Assembly: GCF_002895435.1 (NCBI RefSeq)
Contig: NZ_POYJ01000005.1
Span: 1 to 64,000, forward strand
DNA length: 64,000 nt
Source: Aquimarina sediminis
Lineage (GTDB): Bacteria; Bacteroidota; Bacteroidia; Flavobacteriales; Flavobacteriaceae
Reading direction: 5' to 3'
Under the pieces are notes generated by a model. The model had not been told where the DNA came from, did not search any database, and worked only from the letters and a program-made list of their open reading frames with translations. Each line of letters begins with the position of its first letter. Position 1 is the stretch's first letter. Position numbers and translations under genes: made by a program. Positions 25,655 through 35,600 of this stretch are shown here, in pieces.

Positions 25655-27748
25655 ATGAAACGTATTCTAGCGATTGCTATTACCTTTTTTACGGTAATGA
25701 GCTTTGCACAAACTCAACTACACAAACCCAGTGAACTAGTAGCCCAACAGAAATCTTTGGGATCGAATTTTGAAAGTACACAATTATTTACTTCGATTAA
25801 TCAACAAAAAAACCAAATTCAAGTCCCCAAGGGATTAAAGGATTATGTTTTGTTTGCAATAGATCAGAGTAAAATGAAATCCTTACAGGGGAATTTCCCT
25901 AGTACCATGAATTTAGATATTCCTGGTCAGAAATCAGCAATGTCACTTGATCTTGTAAAAGTAAATATAAGAACAGATGATTATGTTGCTATAGAAATGC
26001 CATCAGGAAAATCCCTGAAGCGTGATAATATTGCACATTATCGAGGAGTGGTAAGAGAACAGCCTAATTCTCTGGTTGCAATTAGTTTTTATGACAATAA
26101 AATCTCTGGTTTTATTAGTATCGAAGGTCAGGATGGTAATATGGTAGTAGGTCCTGTAGAGAATTCTAAGAGTCATATCTTGTATAAAGATAAGGAGATT
26201 AGTTTTTTATATGAGCTTGCTTGCCAGGTAGAGGATGATCCTCAGGGATATACCATCGAAGAATTAGCAGATACTCCTAAAAGTCGTGCAGCTGCAAAAT
26301 GCCCAAGAGTATTTTTTGATATCGGAACCGATGTTGTTAACGATAAAGGTGGAAGTCAAGGAGCTTCTAATTATATAGAAGGTCTGTTTAATCAGGTAGC
26401 TGCTCTATATGCTAATGATCAAATATCGATCAAGTTATCAGGAACTAAGGCATGGACTTCTAATCAACCATTTAGCAATAACCTAGATAGCTATATCAGT
26501 TATAAAAACCGTAATGGTCTTAATGGAGATTTAGGACATTTTGTAACATATAACTATAGTGGAGGTGTTGCCGGAGGAATAGGAACACTATGTAACTCAT
26601 CAAGAAATTATGCCGTTTCTGGAATTAGAGGTAGTTATAGTAACATCCCTACATACTCTTTTGATGTATTCCTTGTCTCGCATGAGCTAGGTCATAATGT
26701 AGGATCAAGACATACACATGCCTGTGTGTGGAACGGTAATAATACTGCCATAGATGGTTGTGCCGGTTTTACAGAAGGAAATTGTAGTATACCAGGAAAC
26801 CCTTCTGGTGGAGGAACCATAATGAGCTATTGCCCTAATACTAGTGTTGGAGTAAATTTCAACAAAGGATTTGGTTCGCAACCACGTAATGTGATCCAGA
26901 ATTATATTGGTAATTCTAGTTGTCTACAAACTTGTAATGGTGGTGGTTGCTCATCTGGTGATCCAATATCTGTAACTTTTACAAATAACACAGATTGTAC
27001 ATTACAGTACTACCGAAACAACTCTTTACAAGGGTCTGCTAATGCAGGAGGTTCTTATGCAGCAAATACTACGGTAGGAAGTGCATGGCAAGCCAAAAAA
27101 TCATCTGGAGAAACAGTTGATAATTTTACTATCGCTTGTAATCAGACTACCTATAACTCTTCAGGAAACTGTAGTAGTGGTGGTGGTAATTGCGATGGTG
27201 TAGCGCCATGGTCACCTAATGTTAATTATAGTATTGGTGATAGGGTAACATATAATGGTAACCTATACGAGCGTACAGCTAGTGGATGGCAAAACCTTGG
27301 TCCATGTACTACTACAGGTGATCCTTGTGCTGGTGTAGCGCCTTGGTCTTCTACTGTTAATTATAGTGTTGGAGATCGAGTAACTTATAATGGATCGTTA
27401 TATGAAAGAACAGCAACAGGTTGGAAAAATTTAGGACCTTGTGGAGCGGCCTTTACTTCTTTTGATGGAGAGGGACCAGCTTTGGGAGGAGATCTAAGTT
27501 TTATAACTTATCCTAATCCAGCAAAAAATCTACTTAATCTAGAAATTAGTAACCTAAAATCATCTTCTGCTCATATTACTATTAAAGATATGAACGGAAG
27601 AGCATTAGAGATAGTAGAATTAAAATCACCTCCAGGAGGAATTGTAGTAAGAAAAGTAATAGATATTAGTAAATTATCTACGGGTATCTATTTTGTACAA
27701 ATAAACACAGGTACAAAAACACTTACTCAAAAGATTTTTATAAAATAA
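25655..27748 (+). CDS. T9SS-secreted reprolysin-like metalloprotease with chitin-binding repeats
   Basis: A signal peptide (MKRILAIAITFFTVMSFAQ) starts a 697-residue protein. A propeptide-like region precedes the zinc site HELGHNVGSRH (residues 343-353) and a Met-turn-like IMSYCPN, typical of M12B-type bacterial metalloproteases. Cys-rich segments follow. Two repeats with APW, V-N-Y, G-D-R-V-T-Y-N-G and LYERTA...GWxNLGPC (about residues 513-550 and 557-597) are carbohydrate-binding CBM5/12-like modules. The C-terminus (YPNPAKNLLNLEI to the end) is a T9SS sorting domain. It should be an extracellular protease held on a polysaccharide such as chitin. The frame is complete. Confidence 0.9.
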   Translation: MKRILAIAITFFTVMSFAQTQLHKPSELVAQQKSLGSNFESTQLFTSINQQKNQIQVPKGLKDYVLFAIDQSKMKSLQGNFPSTMNLDIPGQKSAMSLDLVKVNIRTDDYVAIEMPSGKSLKRDNIAHYRGVVREQPNSLVAISFYDNKISGFISIEGQDGNMVVGPVENSKSHILYKDKEISFLYELACQVEDDPQGYTIEELADTPKSRAAAKCPRVFFDIGTDVVNDKGGSQGASNYIEGLFNQVAALYANDQISIKLSGTKAWTSNQPFSNNLDSYISYKNRNGLNGDLGHFVTYNYSGGVAGGIGTLCNSSRNYAVSGIRGSYSNIPTYSFDVFLVSHELGHNVGSRHTHACVWNGNNTAIDGCAGFTEGNCSIPGNPSGGGTIMSYCPNTSVGVNFNKGFGSQPRNVIQNYIGNSSCLQTCNGGGCSSGDPISVTFTNNTDCTLQYYRNNSLQGSANAGGSYAANTTVGSAWQAKKSSGETVDNFTIACNQTTYNSSGNCSSGGGNCDGVAPWSPNVNYSIGDRVTYNGNLYERTASGWQNLGPCTTTGDPCAGVAPWSSTVNYSVGDRVTYNGSLYERTATGWKNLGPCGAAFTSFDGEGPALGGDLSFITYPNPAKNLLNLEISNLKSSSAHITIKDMNGRALEIVELKSPPGGIVVRKVIDISKLSTGIYFVQINTGTKTLTQKIFIK

Positions 27749-27781
27749 ATTTTAATAAATAATAAGTTTTGGTCCTACAAA

Positions 27782-27813
27782 GAAAGGCTGCTTGTAAAAG
27801 CAGCCTTTCTTAT
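27782..27813 (+). terminator. Terminator between convergent genes
   Basis: A 13-bp perfect stem (AAGAAAGGCTGCT / AGCAGCCTTTCTT) with a 6-nt loop lies 33 bp after the protease stop. A T tract follows nearby. It also faces the convergent MBL-fold gene and may serve both. Confidence 0.8.
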
Positions 27814-27883
27814 GTCATGTCTTTTTATAGAAAACTATTCTATGGTTTTGATTCATACATTTGTTTGCAAACGTATTAGGATA

Positions 27884-29338
27884 TTACTTCTTTGTTGTAT
27901 TAGAATCATAGTATGCGTTCATAGTTTCTAGAGATATATTTGCATTTCTATGGTTCCCAACTATTCTTTTAATCTTTAATTTTTCCTTTCTTACAAATTC
28001 TACAAATTCTTTTTCTACTTTAGACATATAGGTGGGGATCGTGTTATCAAATGGAACCTCTAAAAAATCACCTTCATATATAATTTGAGAATCTGTGAAG
28101 TATGCAAAACTTTGCCCTAGACTGTGTGAGTTTTTGGGTATAAAAAATTGTACATCATTTAGAATCTGATTATGTCTAATAGGAGAGAATTTAAATTTAT
28201 TGATATCCTTTTCAAATCTTGGATATGCTTTAATTGCCTCAATAGTATAACTGTCTGCCAGAATCGTTACATTTTGTTGAGCATACGCATTAAGCCCCCC
28301 AATATGATCATGATGAGAATGGGTAACATATACATAATCAATGTTTTTGTTAGGAAATTTATCTTCAATCAATGAAATAACATTTTTAGAAACTTTATCC
28401 GAGATAGGAGCACCAAAAACTGTGATGCTTTTATCAGTAACCTTAAAAAGCATATTTCTACCACCATCTGGAGTAGTAATTAGATATAAGTTTTTTGCTA
28501 TTTCTATAACTTTACTCTGTTCTTGCACCTTTTCTTTATTAGGTACGATATAGCCCTCAGGAATAACTAGTTTATTAGGGTCGACTTTGGTGATCTTGTT
28601 TAACTCTTCAATTACATACTGCCTTTGCAAGTTATCCGATCTGTATACATCTACACTATGAGCAAACGAAATACCATTTACGTCCTTATAATTACTAAAT
28701 ACAGTTTTAGTGTTTTTTGCTTTACTTTCTATAGAAAGTAACTGAGTAGGATTCATTTTAAATGTGTAAATATTTATAGAAGAATCCTTGTCCATATGTT
28801 TTATAACAGCCTCGTTTTTTTCTTTGCTAAGAATTGTTTCTATAGAATCCCCTTGCTTTTGGTAGGTAAGTAAGTCTGAAACATTTGTAAAATCAAGAAA
28901 ACTTGTAGCCCTTTTTTTAACATTACTAAAAGTATCTTCTCCGACTTCAACTTGTTTCCCTATAAGAACACCATTTACATCATAGGATATGACAAGAGAG
29001 TCTTTTTGAAAATGAAAGAATTCGAATAAAAACTCACCGGGATAAAAACCTTTATTATGACTGTAAAATTGCTCATTTTCTAGGTCTATTTCGGTAGTGG
29101 ATGTGTTATAACCATTAATGGGATCTTCAGGGTGCTTGTAATCATAACTTTGATGTGAAAACGGGCTTATAGATTTATACTTTACTCTAAACTTTTTTAA
29201 AGTCTCGCTAAAACCATATTCTTTCTGCAAATTTTCAAAAACAATCTGAGAGGTAGTTTTTGGATTATTACAAGACGAATAAATGATTAGGGCAAAAATT
29301 AATAATGTGATTTTTTGTAGCGCGTTAATTTTTCTCAT
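27884..29338 (-). CDS. MBL-fold hydrolase lipoprotein
   Basis: The 484-residue protein has a lipoprotein signal (LLIFALIIYSSC, Cys 23). The first 250 residues form a beta-rich domain without known motif; the second half is a metallo-beta-lactamase fold with the zinc motif VYVTHSHHDHIGGLNAY, later IPKNSHSLGQSFAYF and IYEGDFLEV, and a final IVGNHRNANIS. It probably sits in the periplasm or on the outer membrane. The substrate is unknown; a role in breaking down a small ester or lactam is only a guess. Confidence 0.85.
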   Translation of the reverse strand: MRKINALQKITLLIFALIIYSSCNNPKTTSQIVFENLQKEYGFSETLKKFRVKYKSISPFSHQSYDYKHPEDPINGYNTSTTEIDLENEQFYSHNKGFYPGEFLFEFFHFQKDSLVISYDVNGVLIGKQVEVGEDTFSNVKKRATSFLDFTNVSDLLTYQKQGDSIETILSKEKNEAVIKHMDKDSSINIYTFKMNPTQLLSIESKAKNTKTVFSNYKDVNGISFAHSVDVYRSDNLQRQYVIEELNKITKVDPNKLVIPEGYIVPNKEKVQEQSKVIEIAKNLYLITTPDGGRNMLFKVTDKSITVFGAPISDKVSKNVISLIEDKFPNKNIDYVYVTHSHHDHIGGLNAYAQQNVTILADSYTIEAIKAYPRFEKDINKFKFSPIRHNQILNDVQFFIPKNSHSLGQSFAYFTDSQIIYEGDFLEVPFDNTIPTYMSKVEKEFVEFVRKEKLKIKRIVGNHRNANISLETMNAYYDSNTTKK

Positions 29339-29474
29339 TGATTTTTTTGTGATAATTGATACTTATTGATTAAGGATATAAGTTTTGGGAATATCTTAAC
29401 TCATGCCTCAAATATATTAGAATATCATTTACTTATTTTCGTACAGTGCCCATTAAACCACCAAATAGGGGTTT

Positions 29475-29484
29475 TTTGTACCCA
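29475..29484. promoter_or_regulatory. TTTGTACCCA motif in divergent promoter (second copy)
   Basis: Same 10-mer as at 22486-22495, 16 bp before the LytTR regulator ATG. See that entry for the shared spacing and doubts. Confidence 0.25.
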
Positions 29485-29499
29485 AATATGATGTAAAAA

Positions 29500-30309
29500 A
29501 TGCAAAGAAAAATACATTTTCAATTTCTTAGAAATCCAATATATATATTAGGATGTTACGTACTCTTATTATTACCAGAATTTGTAAACCTATGTAGTCA
29601 TAATAATGTTATTTCACCTTTTTGGGGTAATATTCCAGTTTGTAGTAAGGAATTTGTATTTACTACCTTTTTAGAAAATTCGATCTGGTCTATGATGCTT
29701 TTGATATTTGTTTTTGAAATTTATCGCGGTAGTAGTGCGATTTTGAGAATTGATAAATTACCAGTTGGGAGAAAAGAATACATTCGTTTTCAAGCAAATT
29801 TATTACTCGTTGCAGGGGTTTCCTGTGTTGCATATATACTTTTGACTTATTTTTTTGCGTGGCATAAAAATAGTTTGGATGAAGTAAATGTATGGACGAT
29901 TATATATAGAACTATCTTTGTTACTTACCTAGGAATTAATGGTGTTTTATTACTGAGTTTCATGAGCTATCGAAGAGATCCATTATCTAAGGAGCTGGAA
30001 GTAAAAGGTCCTTTGGGCAAAATACCCTTGACTTTAAAAGAAATAACCTTTTTTGAGAAAATTGGAAGGAATTATGTTGTAAACTCTAATGAAAAAGAAT
30101 TCAAAATTGAATTAAACCTTACTACTCTAGAGAATTTACTGTGTAAAAAACATTTTGCAAGAATCAATAGATCCGTAATTGTGAATATTTCTGCAATAAA
30201 AAGCTATTCGTATTGGGAGAATGAAAAGTATATCCTTTCATTAAACACAGGTAAAGAGTTTGTAGTAACTCGCAAGCGAATAGTAGAGCTTAAAAGGGTA
30301 TTGTCCTAA
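29500..30309 (+). CDS. Membrane-bound LytTR-family regulator
   Basis: The 269-residue protein has about four membrane helices in the first 155 residues (such as IYILGCYVLLLLPEF, SIWSMMLLIFVFEIY, LLVAGVSCVAYILLTYFF, TYLGINGVLLLSFM). A LytTR DNA-binding domain covers 168-269: IPLTLKEITFFEKIGRNYVV, HFARINRSVIVNISAIKSY and a KRIVELKRVLS end. There is no receiver domain, so the membrane part presumably senses the signal itself. It is divergent from the MBL-fold lipoprotein, a likely target. Confidence 0.88.
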   Translation: MQRKIHFQFLRNPIYILGCYVLLLLPEFVNLCSHNNVISPFWGNIPVCSKEFVFTTFLENSIWSMMLLIFVFEIYRGSSAILRIDKLPVGRKEYIRFQANLLLVAGVSCVAYILLTYFFAWHKNSLDEVNVWTIIYRTIFVTYLGINGVLLLSFMSYRRDPLSKELEVKGPLGKIPLTLKEITFFEKIGRNYVVNSNEKEFKIELNLTTLENLLCKKHFARINRSVIVNISAIKSYSYWENEKYILSLNTGKEFVVTRKRIVELKRVLS

Positions 30310-30537
30310 AAAAACTTTGTATCGAATTAGAGTTAAAGATACTTTTCTTCTTCTGTTTCAAAAATTATCCATGCATAATATTACATAGCAGTGTTTATAC
30401 CTAAAAACAGCTGTGCAATTCCCCTGAAAATAGGGTAGTAGTAGATATGAATAATCGATAGTTTTGTTGTTATAAATACATCTTTTTATATAATTGATGG
30501 TAACAATTAGAAATTGTAGGACATTAACATTAGAAGC

Positions 30538-30903
30538 ATGTTTGGTTGGTTAAAAAAAAGTAAAAGCTCTACATCTGCAAATCGAGGGAAATTAGATTTC
30601 AGTACAATAGATAGTAATGAAAAAGCTATTGAATTATATGAAAAAGGAGAGCTTGTCAAAATGTATTTAATGCCTATAGTATTTGGAGGGCAAGATAACT
30701 CATTAAACACTCTGTATGCCCCAAAATTTGCTCTAGGACTGAAAGAACGATTTGATAAAAAGATTGAAAAGGAATTAATGAATGGCAAAAGGTTAAGCTA
30801 TTCTGGAACACCTAAATATAAAGGGAAAAGTTTTATCCCTTCAAAACTAGTTATCACAGTAAGTGGAGATTCTGATTTTAGAAAAACGATAGCTATTTGG
30901 TAA
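30538..30903 (+). CDS. Small protein of unknown function
   Basis: The 121-residue protein begins MFGWLKKSKSS and has no signal peptide or membrane segment; the middle (YEKGELVKMYLMPIVFGG) and end (SKLVITVSGDSDFRKTIAIW) are alpha/beta-like. Short proteins starting with such a basic 'FGWLKK' leader often sit beside larger unknown genes in toxin-immunity or surface clusters. It is 49 bp before the propeller gene, so they may be co-transcribed. I do not recognise it. Confidence 0.55.
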   Translation: MFGWLKKSKSSTSANRGKLDFSTIDSNEKAIELYEKGELVKMYLMPIVFGGQDNSLNTLYAPKFALGLKERFDKKIEKELMNGKRLSYSGTPKYKGKSFIPSKLVITVSGDSDFRKTIAIW

Positions 30904-30952
30904 TTGCAAAACAACTTATTGGCGTACATCATACTTAATTAAAAACAGATAA

Positions 30953-32221
30953 ATGAAATTTAGTTTTTTTAATAAAAAGAAAATTCAGAATACTACAAAA
31001 GAAGAATGGAATACTCTAGGCAATACATATGCAACTGGGATAAATGAAATGGTAGCATTTGGAGAAAAACATGGCTGGGATAAGTGGAAAGGAGAAGAAC
31101 CCAAAGATGAAAGGGGGTACCTGGCTGATGAGGTATATAGATTATTAAAAGAAGCCAATGAAAATGGTACCGTAGAAGAGTTTAGAACAAACTACCCACC
31201 CGCACATTCACCACTAATCAAACTCTTGCAGAAAAAAAGTCAGAATATAGAACAACTACATTTTATCAATAATGAAAAAATTATCTTTTTAGTTGGAACT
31301 GCATATCAAAATAGACAAGCTTATATTCTTAATGAGAACAAAACAATTGAACTGGATTCGTCTATTAGAGCCATAGGAAAATCAAAGAAAAATAATGTCT
31401 TTGCAATACTAGCCAATAATCGAATTGCCACAACACAAGGGTGGGAAGGGGAAATTATAGAAACTTTTATTCTAGATCAAACCAAAGATATTGGAGTTAC
31501 AGAACTTATTCCTTTTAATGATGGGTTAAAACTACTTTTGACAACTTCAGAGGGGATCTATATAATTTCAAAATCACATGAAGAAATGATTCACCCGATA
31601 CCTGATCCCGAAGATGAAGAATGGGATCCATATATAGATATGGAAAATGCAACACTATCAAATGATAACCAATTTATTGTAGTAGGAGATCAAGGTGCTG
31701 ACCATAGAATACTAAATGTAAAAGGGGAGCAAATAGGAGAGATCGGACCCCAATCATCATACCCTCATTACTGCTTGTTTTCAAAAGATGACTCACAATT
31801 GATAACAAATTCATGTCATTTTTATAACGGAATTACAATTGGAGTAGATACAGATACTATAACTGGACTAAAAATAGAAGCCTATGAAGAAAGTGAAACC
31901 TATAAGGTAATAGATGATGGAATGAGAGTATATACAGGTCTAACCACAAAAGAATACTATATTCTTGGAGATGCGTATGGATATATTAAAGCTTTTGATA
32001 AAGAAGGAAAATGTGTATGGAGACATTTTTTAGGATCAACCATAAGTAGCCTCACAATTTCTGATGATGAGAAAACCTTGTGGGTTGGTTCTTGTTCAGG
32101 AATGATTCATAAGCTTAGACTAGGAAAAGGACATAGAGATAATCATACTATAGGAGATGGTAATCATTTTGAAGAGTTTAGATTAATCCTATGGAAAGAA
32201 GAACCCATACTGATGTGGTAA
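30953..32221 (+). CDS. Beta-propeller (WD40/quinoprotein-like) protein of unknown function
   Basis: The 422-residue protein begins MKFSFFNKKKIQNTTKEEW and has a 100-residue helical N-terminal part. From about 105 to 400 there are repeated four-strand units with D/N-rich turns (such as LSNDNQFIVVGDQG, LFSKDDSQLITNS, ISDDEKTLWVGSCSG), as in WD40 or quinoprotein propellers. No signal peptide, so it is cytoplasmic. It most likely binds a partner protein. Function is unknown; it is the second gene of a possible pair with the 121-residue protein. Confidence 0.65.
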   Translation: MKFSFFNKKKIQNTTKEEWNTLGNTYATGINEMVAFGEKHGWDKWKGEEPKDERGYLADEVYRLLKEANENGTVEEFRTNYPPAHSPLIKLLQKKSQNIEQLHFINNEKIIFLVGTAYQNRQAYILNENKTIELDSSIRAIGKSKKNNVFAILANNRIATTQGWEGEIIETFILDQTKDIGVTELIPFNDGLKLLLTTSEGIYIISKSHEEMIHPIPDPEDEEWDPYIDMENATLSNDNQFIVVGDQGADHRILNVKGEQIGEIGPQSSYPHYCLFSKDDSQLITNSCHFYNGITIGVDTDTITGLKIEAYEESETYKVIDDGMRVYTGLTTKEYYILGDAYGYIKAFDKEGKCVWRHFLGSTISSLTISDDEKTLWVGSCSGMIHKLRLGKGHRDNHTIGDGNHFEEFRLILWKEEPILMW

Positions 32222-32367
32222 TGTTGCCTGTCGAAAAACGTAGGTGTTATACAAAAGTTTAATACCCAAAACTATTCTAAAGTATACCTTGAGTGATCAA
32301 TAAGAAAAAATCATAGTTTTGTTTATAGCGTGGTATTGTATGTGACGAAAGTCTAAAACATAAACAA

Positions 32368-32805
32368 ATGAATTATATTATAAAAAAAGGATCTACCAGA
32401 ACGATGTATTTGTTTGTCATAACAGGAGTTTTCCTAATCCTCACTTTTAGCTATAATCTATATAGTTACCTCCAAACAAATCAATTTATAATAGAATTTC
32501 CTGGAGATTGGGATAAGCCATTAGGGATTGCAATCGGTGTGTACTTAATTATTCGATCGAGAAAGTTTGTTAATCAAGCCAGGAAACTTTTTATCAAAGT
32601 TTCTCAAGGTCAATTAGTGTATCGAACAAAAGCATCAGATTCGGTTAATACAATACACATATCAGATATTGATAAAGTACAAGGTAAAGAGGATAAAGTG
32701 GTGCTTATAACAAAAGGATCAACTAAATTAGAAATTGATCTTAGTGCTATAAAATCTGATAAAGACAAAAAAACAATTAGAAAGACTTTAATCGACTTAG
32801 TCTAA
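32368..32805 (+). CDS. Two-helix membrane protein with PH-like tail
   Basis: The 145-residue protein has two hydrophobic helices (YLFVITGVFLILTFSYNLY and PLGIAIGVYLIIR) close to the N-terminus, then a soluble C-terminal half (FIKVSQGQLVYRTKASDSVNTIHISDIDKVQ), which looks like a small beta-rich PH-type domain. It has no enzyme motif. It is in the plus-strand row of unknown proteins, 53 bp before the next gene. Confidence 0.6.
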   Translation: MNYIIKKGSTRTMYLFVITGVFLILTFSYNLYSYLQTNQFIIEFPGDWDKPLGIAIGVYLIIRSRKFVNQARKLFIKVSQGQLVYRTKASDSVNTIHISDIDKVQGKEDKVVLITKGSTKLEIDLSAIKSDKDKKTIRKTLIDLV

Positions 32806-32857
32806 AAAATAGATATCTTCGACACCCAAACTTAAAGCAATACAATAGTATAACACT

Positions 32858-33892
32858 ATGAGAAAATATTTATACTTTTTTTCCTTCTTACTTTCACTAT
32901 CCGTTTTTGGGCAAACAGAGTATGTTATCGATGGATTTTCAGATAGGTACAAGGGTAAACTTGTAATAGCATCAGGTTCTGAAGATGAAGTGTTTAAAAC
33001 GGGCACTATTACTATCATAGAAAAAGCAAGAGCTAAAGAAATCATAAAAATTGAATCCGACGAATTGACTTTTGATATAGATAAAGATGGAAATGTAGCT
33101 ACAAATGTTTTAGAATTACCTTATGGAGAACAAAGTATAATTATTAGTCAAGACTTTGATTTTGATGGAGATAAAGATTTGGCCATACTAGATGGACAAT
33201 TTAGTTGTTATCATGGTCCCTCATTTCAGGTATACCTCGAAAAAAATAACCAGCTAATACATAGCCCAGAATTTACAAGGTTAGCACAAGAATATTGTGG
33301 TATGTTTCGGGTAGATAAAGAGACCAAAACGATTGATACAATGACCAAAAGCGGTTGTTGTTGGCATCAGTTTTCAAAATTCGAAGTAATAGATGGAGTT
33401 CCAAAACCAGTATTAATTATAGAAGAAGATGCTACAGATCTTCCTTACCTGACAACAAAAACAATTGAACGGCACGGTAGCAAAATGATAGAAAGTAACG
33501 AAACTACTATTGATTTTAATGAAGTCGTAGAGATCATGTCGTTTGAATTAACCAAAAATCAAAAAAGAGTAGTACTATTTACTATAAACGATAGAGAATT
33601 AAATTATGTGCTCCTTAAACCTAATAAAGTCGTTGAGTTTTCGTATCCGATTGAAGCTATTTACAAAAATCCTGATTTTAGAATTAATAAGACAGAAAGT
33701 GCTCTGACGTTTAATAATAAGAATGTGGTTTATCAAATATATGAACATAGAGAGGGCAATAAAGTAAAAGAGATCGGGGTTTATGTTAAAATGAATGGGA
33801 AAAAATATGACTTAAAAGGAAATTTGAATTCCTTAAAAGGCTCATTACAAAATGTTCGCAAGGTCAAATTAGACAATGTAGTAGATCAGTAA
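32858..33892 (+). CDS. Secreted protein of unknown function (XAC2610-like)
   Basis: The 344-residue protein has a Sec signal (MRKYLYFFSFLLSLSVFGQ). The core DFDFDGDKDLAILDGQFSC, then CYHGPSFQVYL, resembles XAC2610-related proteins that have an acidic D-x-D-x-D-G-x-x-D loop, possibly calcium-binding. CC in KSGCCWHQF is notable. It lies 39 bp before the next secreted gene. Function is unknown; an exported binding protein is likely. Confidence 0.6.
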   Translation: MRKYLYFFSFLLSLSVFGQTEYVIDGFSDRYKGKLVIASGSEDEVFKTGTITIIEKARAKEIIKIESDELTFDIDKDGNVATNVLELPYGEQSIIISQDFDFDGDKDLAILDGQFSCYHGPSFQVYLEKNNQLIHSPEFTRLAQEYCGMFRVDKETKTIDTMTKSGCCWHQFSKFEVIDGVPKPVLIIEEDATDLPYLTTKTIERHGSKMIESNETTIDFNEVVEIMSFELTKNQKRVVLFTINDRELNYVLLKPNKVVEFSYPIEAIYKNPDFRINKTESALTFNNKNVVYQIYEHREGNKVKEIGVYVKMNGKKYDLKGNLNSLKGSLQNVRKVKLDNVVDQ

Positions 33893-33931
33893 ACTTATAT
33901 TAAAGAATAAACTATATCCATAACTAGAAAA

Positions 33932-34663
33932 ATGAAGTTCATCACAATCATACTCGCTTTTATTACGGCAAATGTAATTTATGGACAATCTGAAACCCAT
34001 ATTAGAAAATTTAGAGAACTTGAACCTGATTTATGGTTAGATATTTGGGACAAGCAAAATTCAGATACCACTATTAAGATAGATTCATTACGATATGATG
34101 ATATTCCTAAATATCTTGATTTTAGAGGAACGGTGGTGTCCTCGCTAAAATGGAAAGATGTATCTGGTGAGAAAATTTTGATCCAGACTGTAACGGGACA
34201 CTTTATCTGGAGAGATTATGACAAAGACTCAACTAGCTATATGCTTCAGGATAAATCAGAACTAAGAGCATATTTATTCGAAAAAAAGAATAAAGAATCA
34301 GCTTTTAGTCAAAGTTGGAGAATTTATGACTATACCGAATGTTTTGGTGTAGATTGGTTTACAGGATTTATTCCAAAAGCTACAACGATAACTGATATCG
34401 ATAATGATGGTATTTCTGAAATTAGTATGCCTTATGTCTCGATTTGTAGAGGAGGAATGGATCCGGGAACAATGAAAATAATAATGTATGAAGGAGGTAT
34501 TAAATATGCCTTAAGAGGAGAAACTATGCTAGGGTGCAGTAATCAACAAGCTTATGGAGGAGAATTCAAGGCTAGCAAAAATTTAGCTTCTAAAAGTAAG
34601 TTGATGGACTTTCTTGAAAAACGCTGGGATGCGCATAAATGCGAAAACCAAAGGTTTTATTAA
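33932..34663 (+). CDS. Secreted protein, M949_RS01915-like family
   Basis: The 243-residue protein has a signal peptide (MKFITIILAFITANVIYGQ). The segment TTITDIDNDGISEISMPY is an acidic calcium-like loop shared with FG-GAP or dockerin-like proteins, and CRGGMDPGTMKIIMYEGG is close to a conserved box in the M949_RS01915 family, annotated from context as surface-polysaccharide related. I rely on memory for this family. It is probably co-transcribed with the preceding gene. Confidence 0.5.
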   Translation: MKFITIILAFITANVIYGQSETHIRKFRELEPDLWLDIWDKQNSDTTIKIDSLRYDDIPKYLDFRGTVVSSLKWKDVSGEKILIQTVTGHFIWRDYDKDSTSYMLQDKSELRAYLFEKKNKESAFSQSWRIYDYTECFGVDWFTGFIPKATTITDIDNDGISEISMPYVSICRGGMDPGTMKIIMYEGGIKYALRGETMLGCSNQQAYGGEFKASKNLASKSKLMDFLEKRWDAHKCENQRFY

Positions 34664-34774
34664 TGAAATAGAAGCTTAGTACTTCAAAAATTTGTTAAGA
34701 TACTTCCTTATAGTAAATGTTTTTTCGACTTTTAGCTATCTTAGTTATAAAGAAAACAAAATCATTACTAAAAT

Positions 34775-35287
34775 ATGTCGACTGTTATAAAAAATAAGGG
34801 TTTTTTGTTAATCTTAGTACTACCATTGATTATGTGTGGTCAAGATTCTAAACTTTCATTATTCGATAATCTTGTGGGGAAAATATGGAAGGCAGAAGGG
34901 AATTGGGGAGATGGAAGCAAATTTAAACAAGAAATAAGATTGAGGTATTCTTTAGATAGTACTGTCGTAGTGGTCAATTCTATAGGTTTTATTAATAAAG
35001 AACAAACTGAATTGGGAGAAAGAAACCATGGAATCAGACAATTTGATGCCAAATCTGATAGCATAAAATTTTGGGAGTTCGATGTTTTTGGAGGTCGAAC
35101 AGAGGGAGTTGTACTTTCTGAAGGAAACAATATCTTATATCAATATCAATATGGAGAGAGCTATGTTACCGATATGTGGCAGTATGTAGATGATTCTACA
35201 TATAATTTTAAAGTAGGTAATTATGAAAACGGTACTTGGAAACAAGTGTATTTAAGTACCCAATTTAAAGCGACTAAAGAAGAGTAA
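34775..35287 (+). CDS. Lipoprotein or secreted DUF1579-like protein
   Basis: The 170-residue protein has a hydrophobic leader ending in LPLIMCGQDSK, a probable lipobox with Cys about residue 22. The rest is a beta-sandwich/lipocalin-like run: LVGKIWKAEGNWGDGSKFKQE, FWEFDVFGGRTEG, YVTDMWQYVDDSTYNF. DUF1579-type proteins have this shape and probably bind a hydrophobic ligand. Function unknown. Confidence 0.55.
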   Translation: MSTVIKNKGFLLILVLPLIMCGQDSKLSLFDNLVGKIWKAEGNWGDGSKFKQEIRLRYSLDSTVVVVNSIGFINKEQTELGERNHGIRQFDAKSDSIKFWEFDVFGGRTEGVVLSEGNNILYQYQYGESYVTDMWQYVDDSTYNFKVGNYENGTWKQVYLSTQFKATKEE

Positions 35288-35600
35288 GATAAAATTTTGC
35301 TATCTAAAATAAACCCTCTACGGCATCCTGAGTTTGAAAAATAATCTTAGGTTTACAAGTAAATTTCAATAGTATCAAGTCTTATTCTAAGATAGTAATA
35401 AGAATATCTCATGGGGCGAATAATATAAAAACTTCGAAAAAAATATAAGCCCGATACATCATCTTCAAAAAGAAAACTCCTGCTATGGTCGCTTTTGAGC
35501 AACTCAATTGTATCTATCCAATAGTAATTGTTCTATTTAACTAATTCCATATAACTCTGATAAGTAGAGTATAGTAGATTATTTGTTTTAAAGGAAAAAA
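35288..35600. other. Intergenic sequence without visible feature
   Basis: No open frame, hairpin or known element is convincing in this AT-rich stretch. Similarity to the second leader copy starts to appear weakly from about 35555 onward. Confidence 0.5.
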
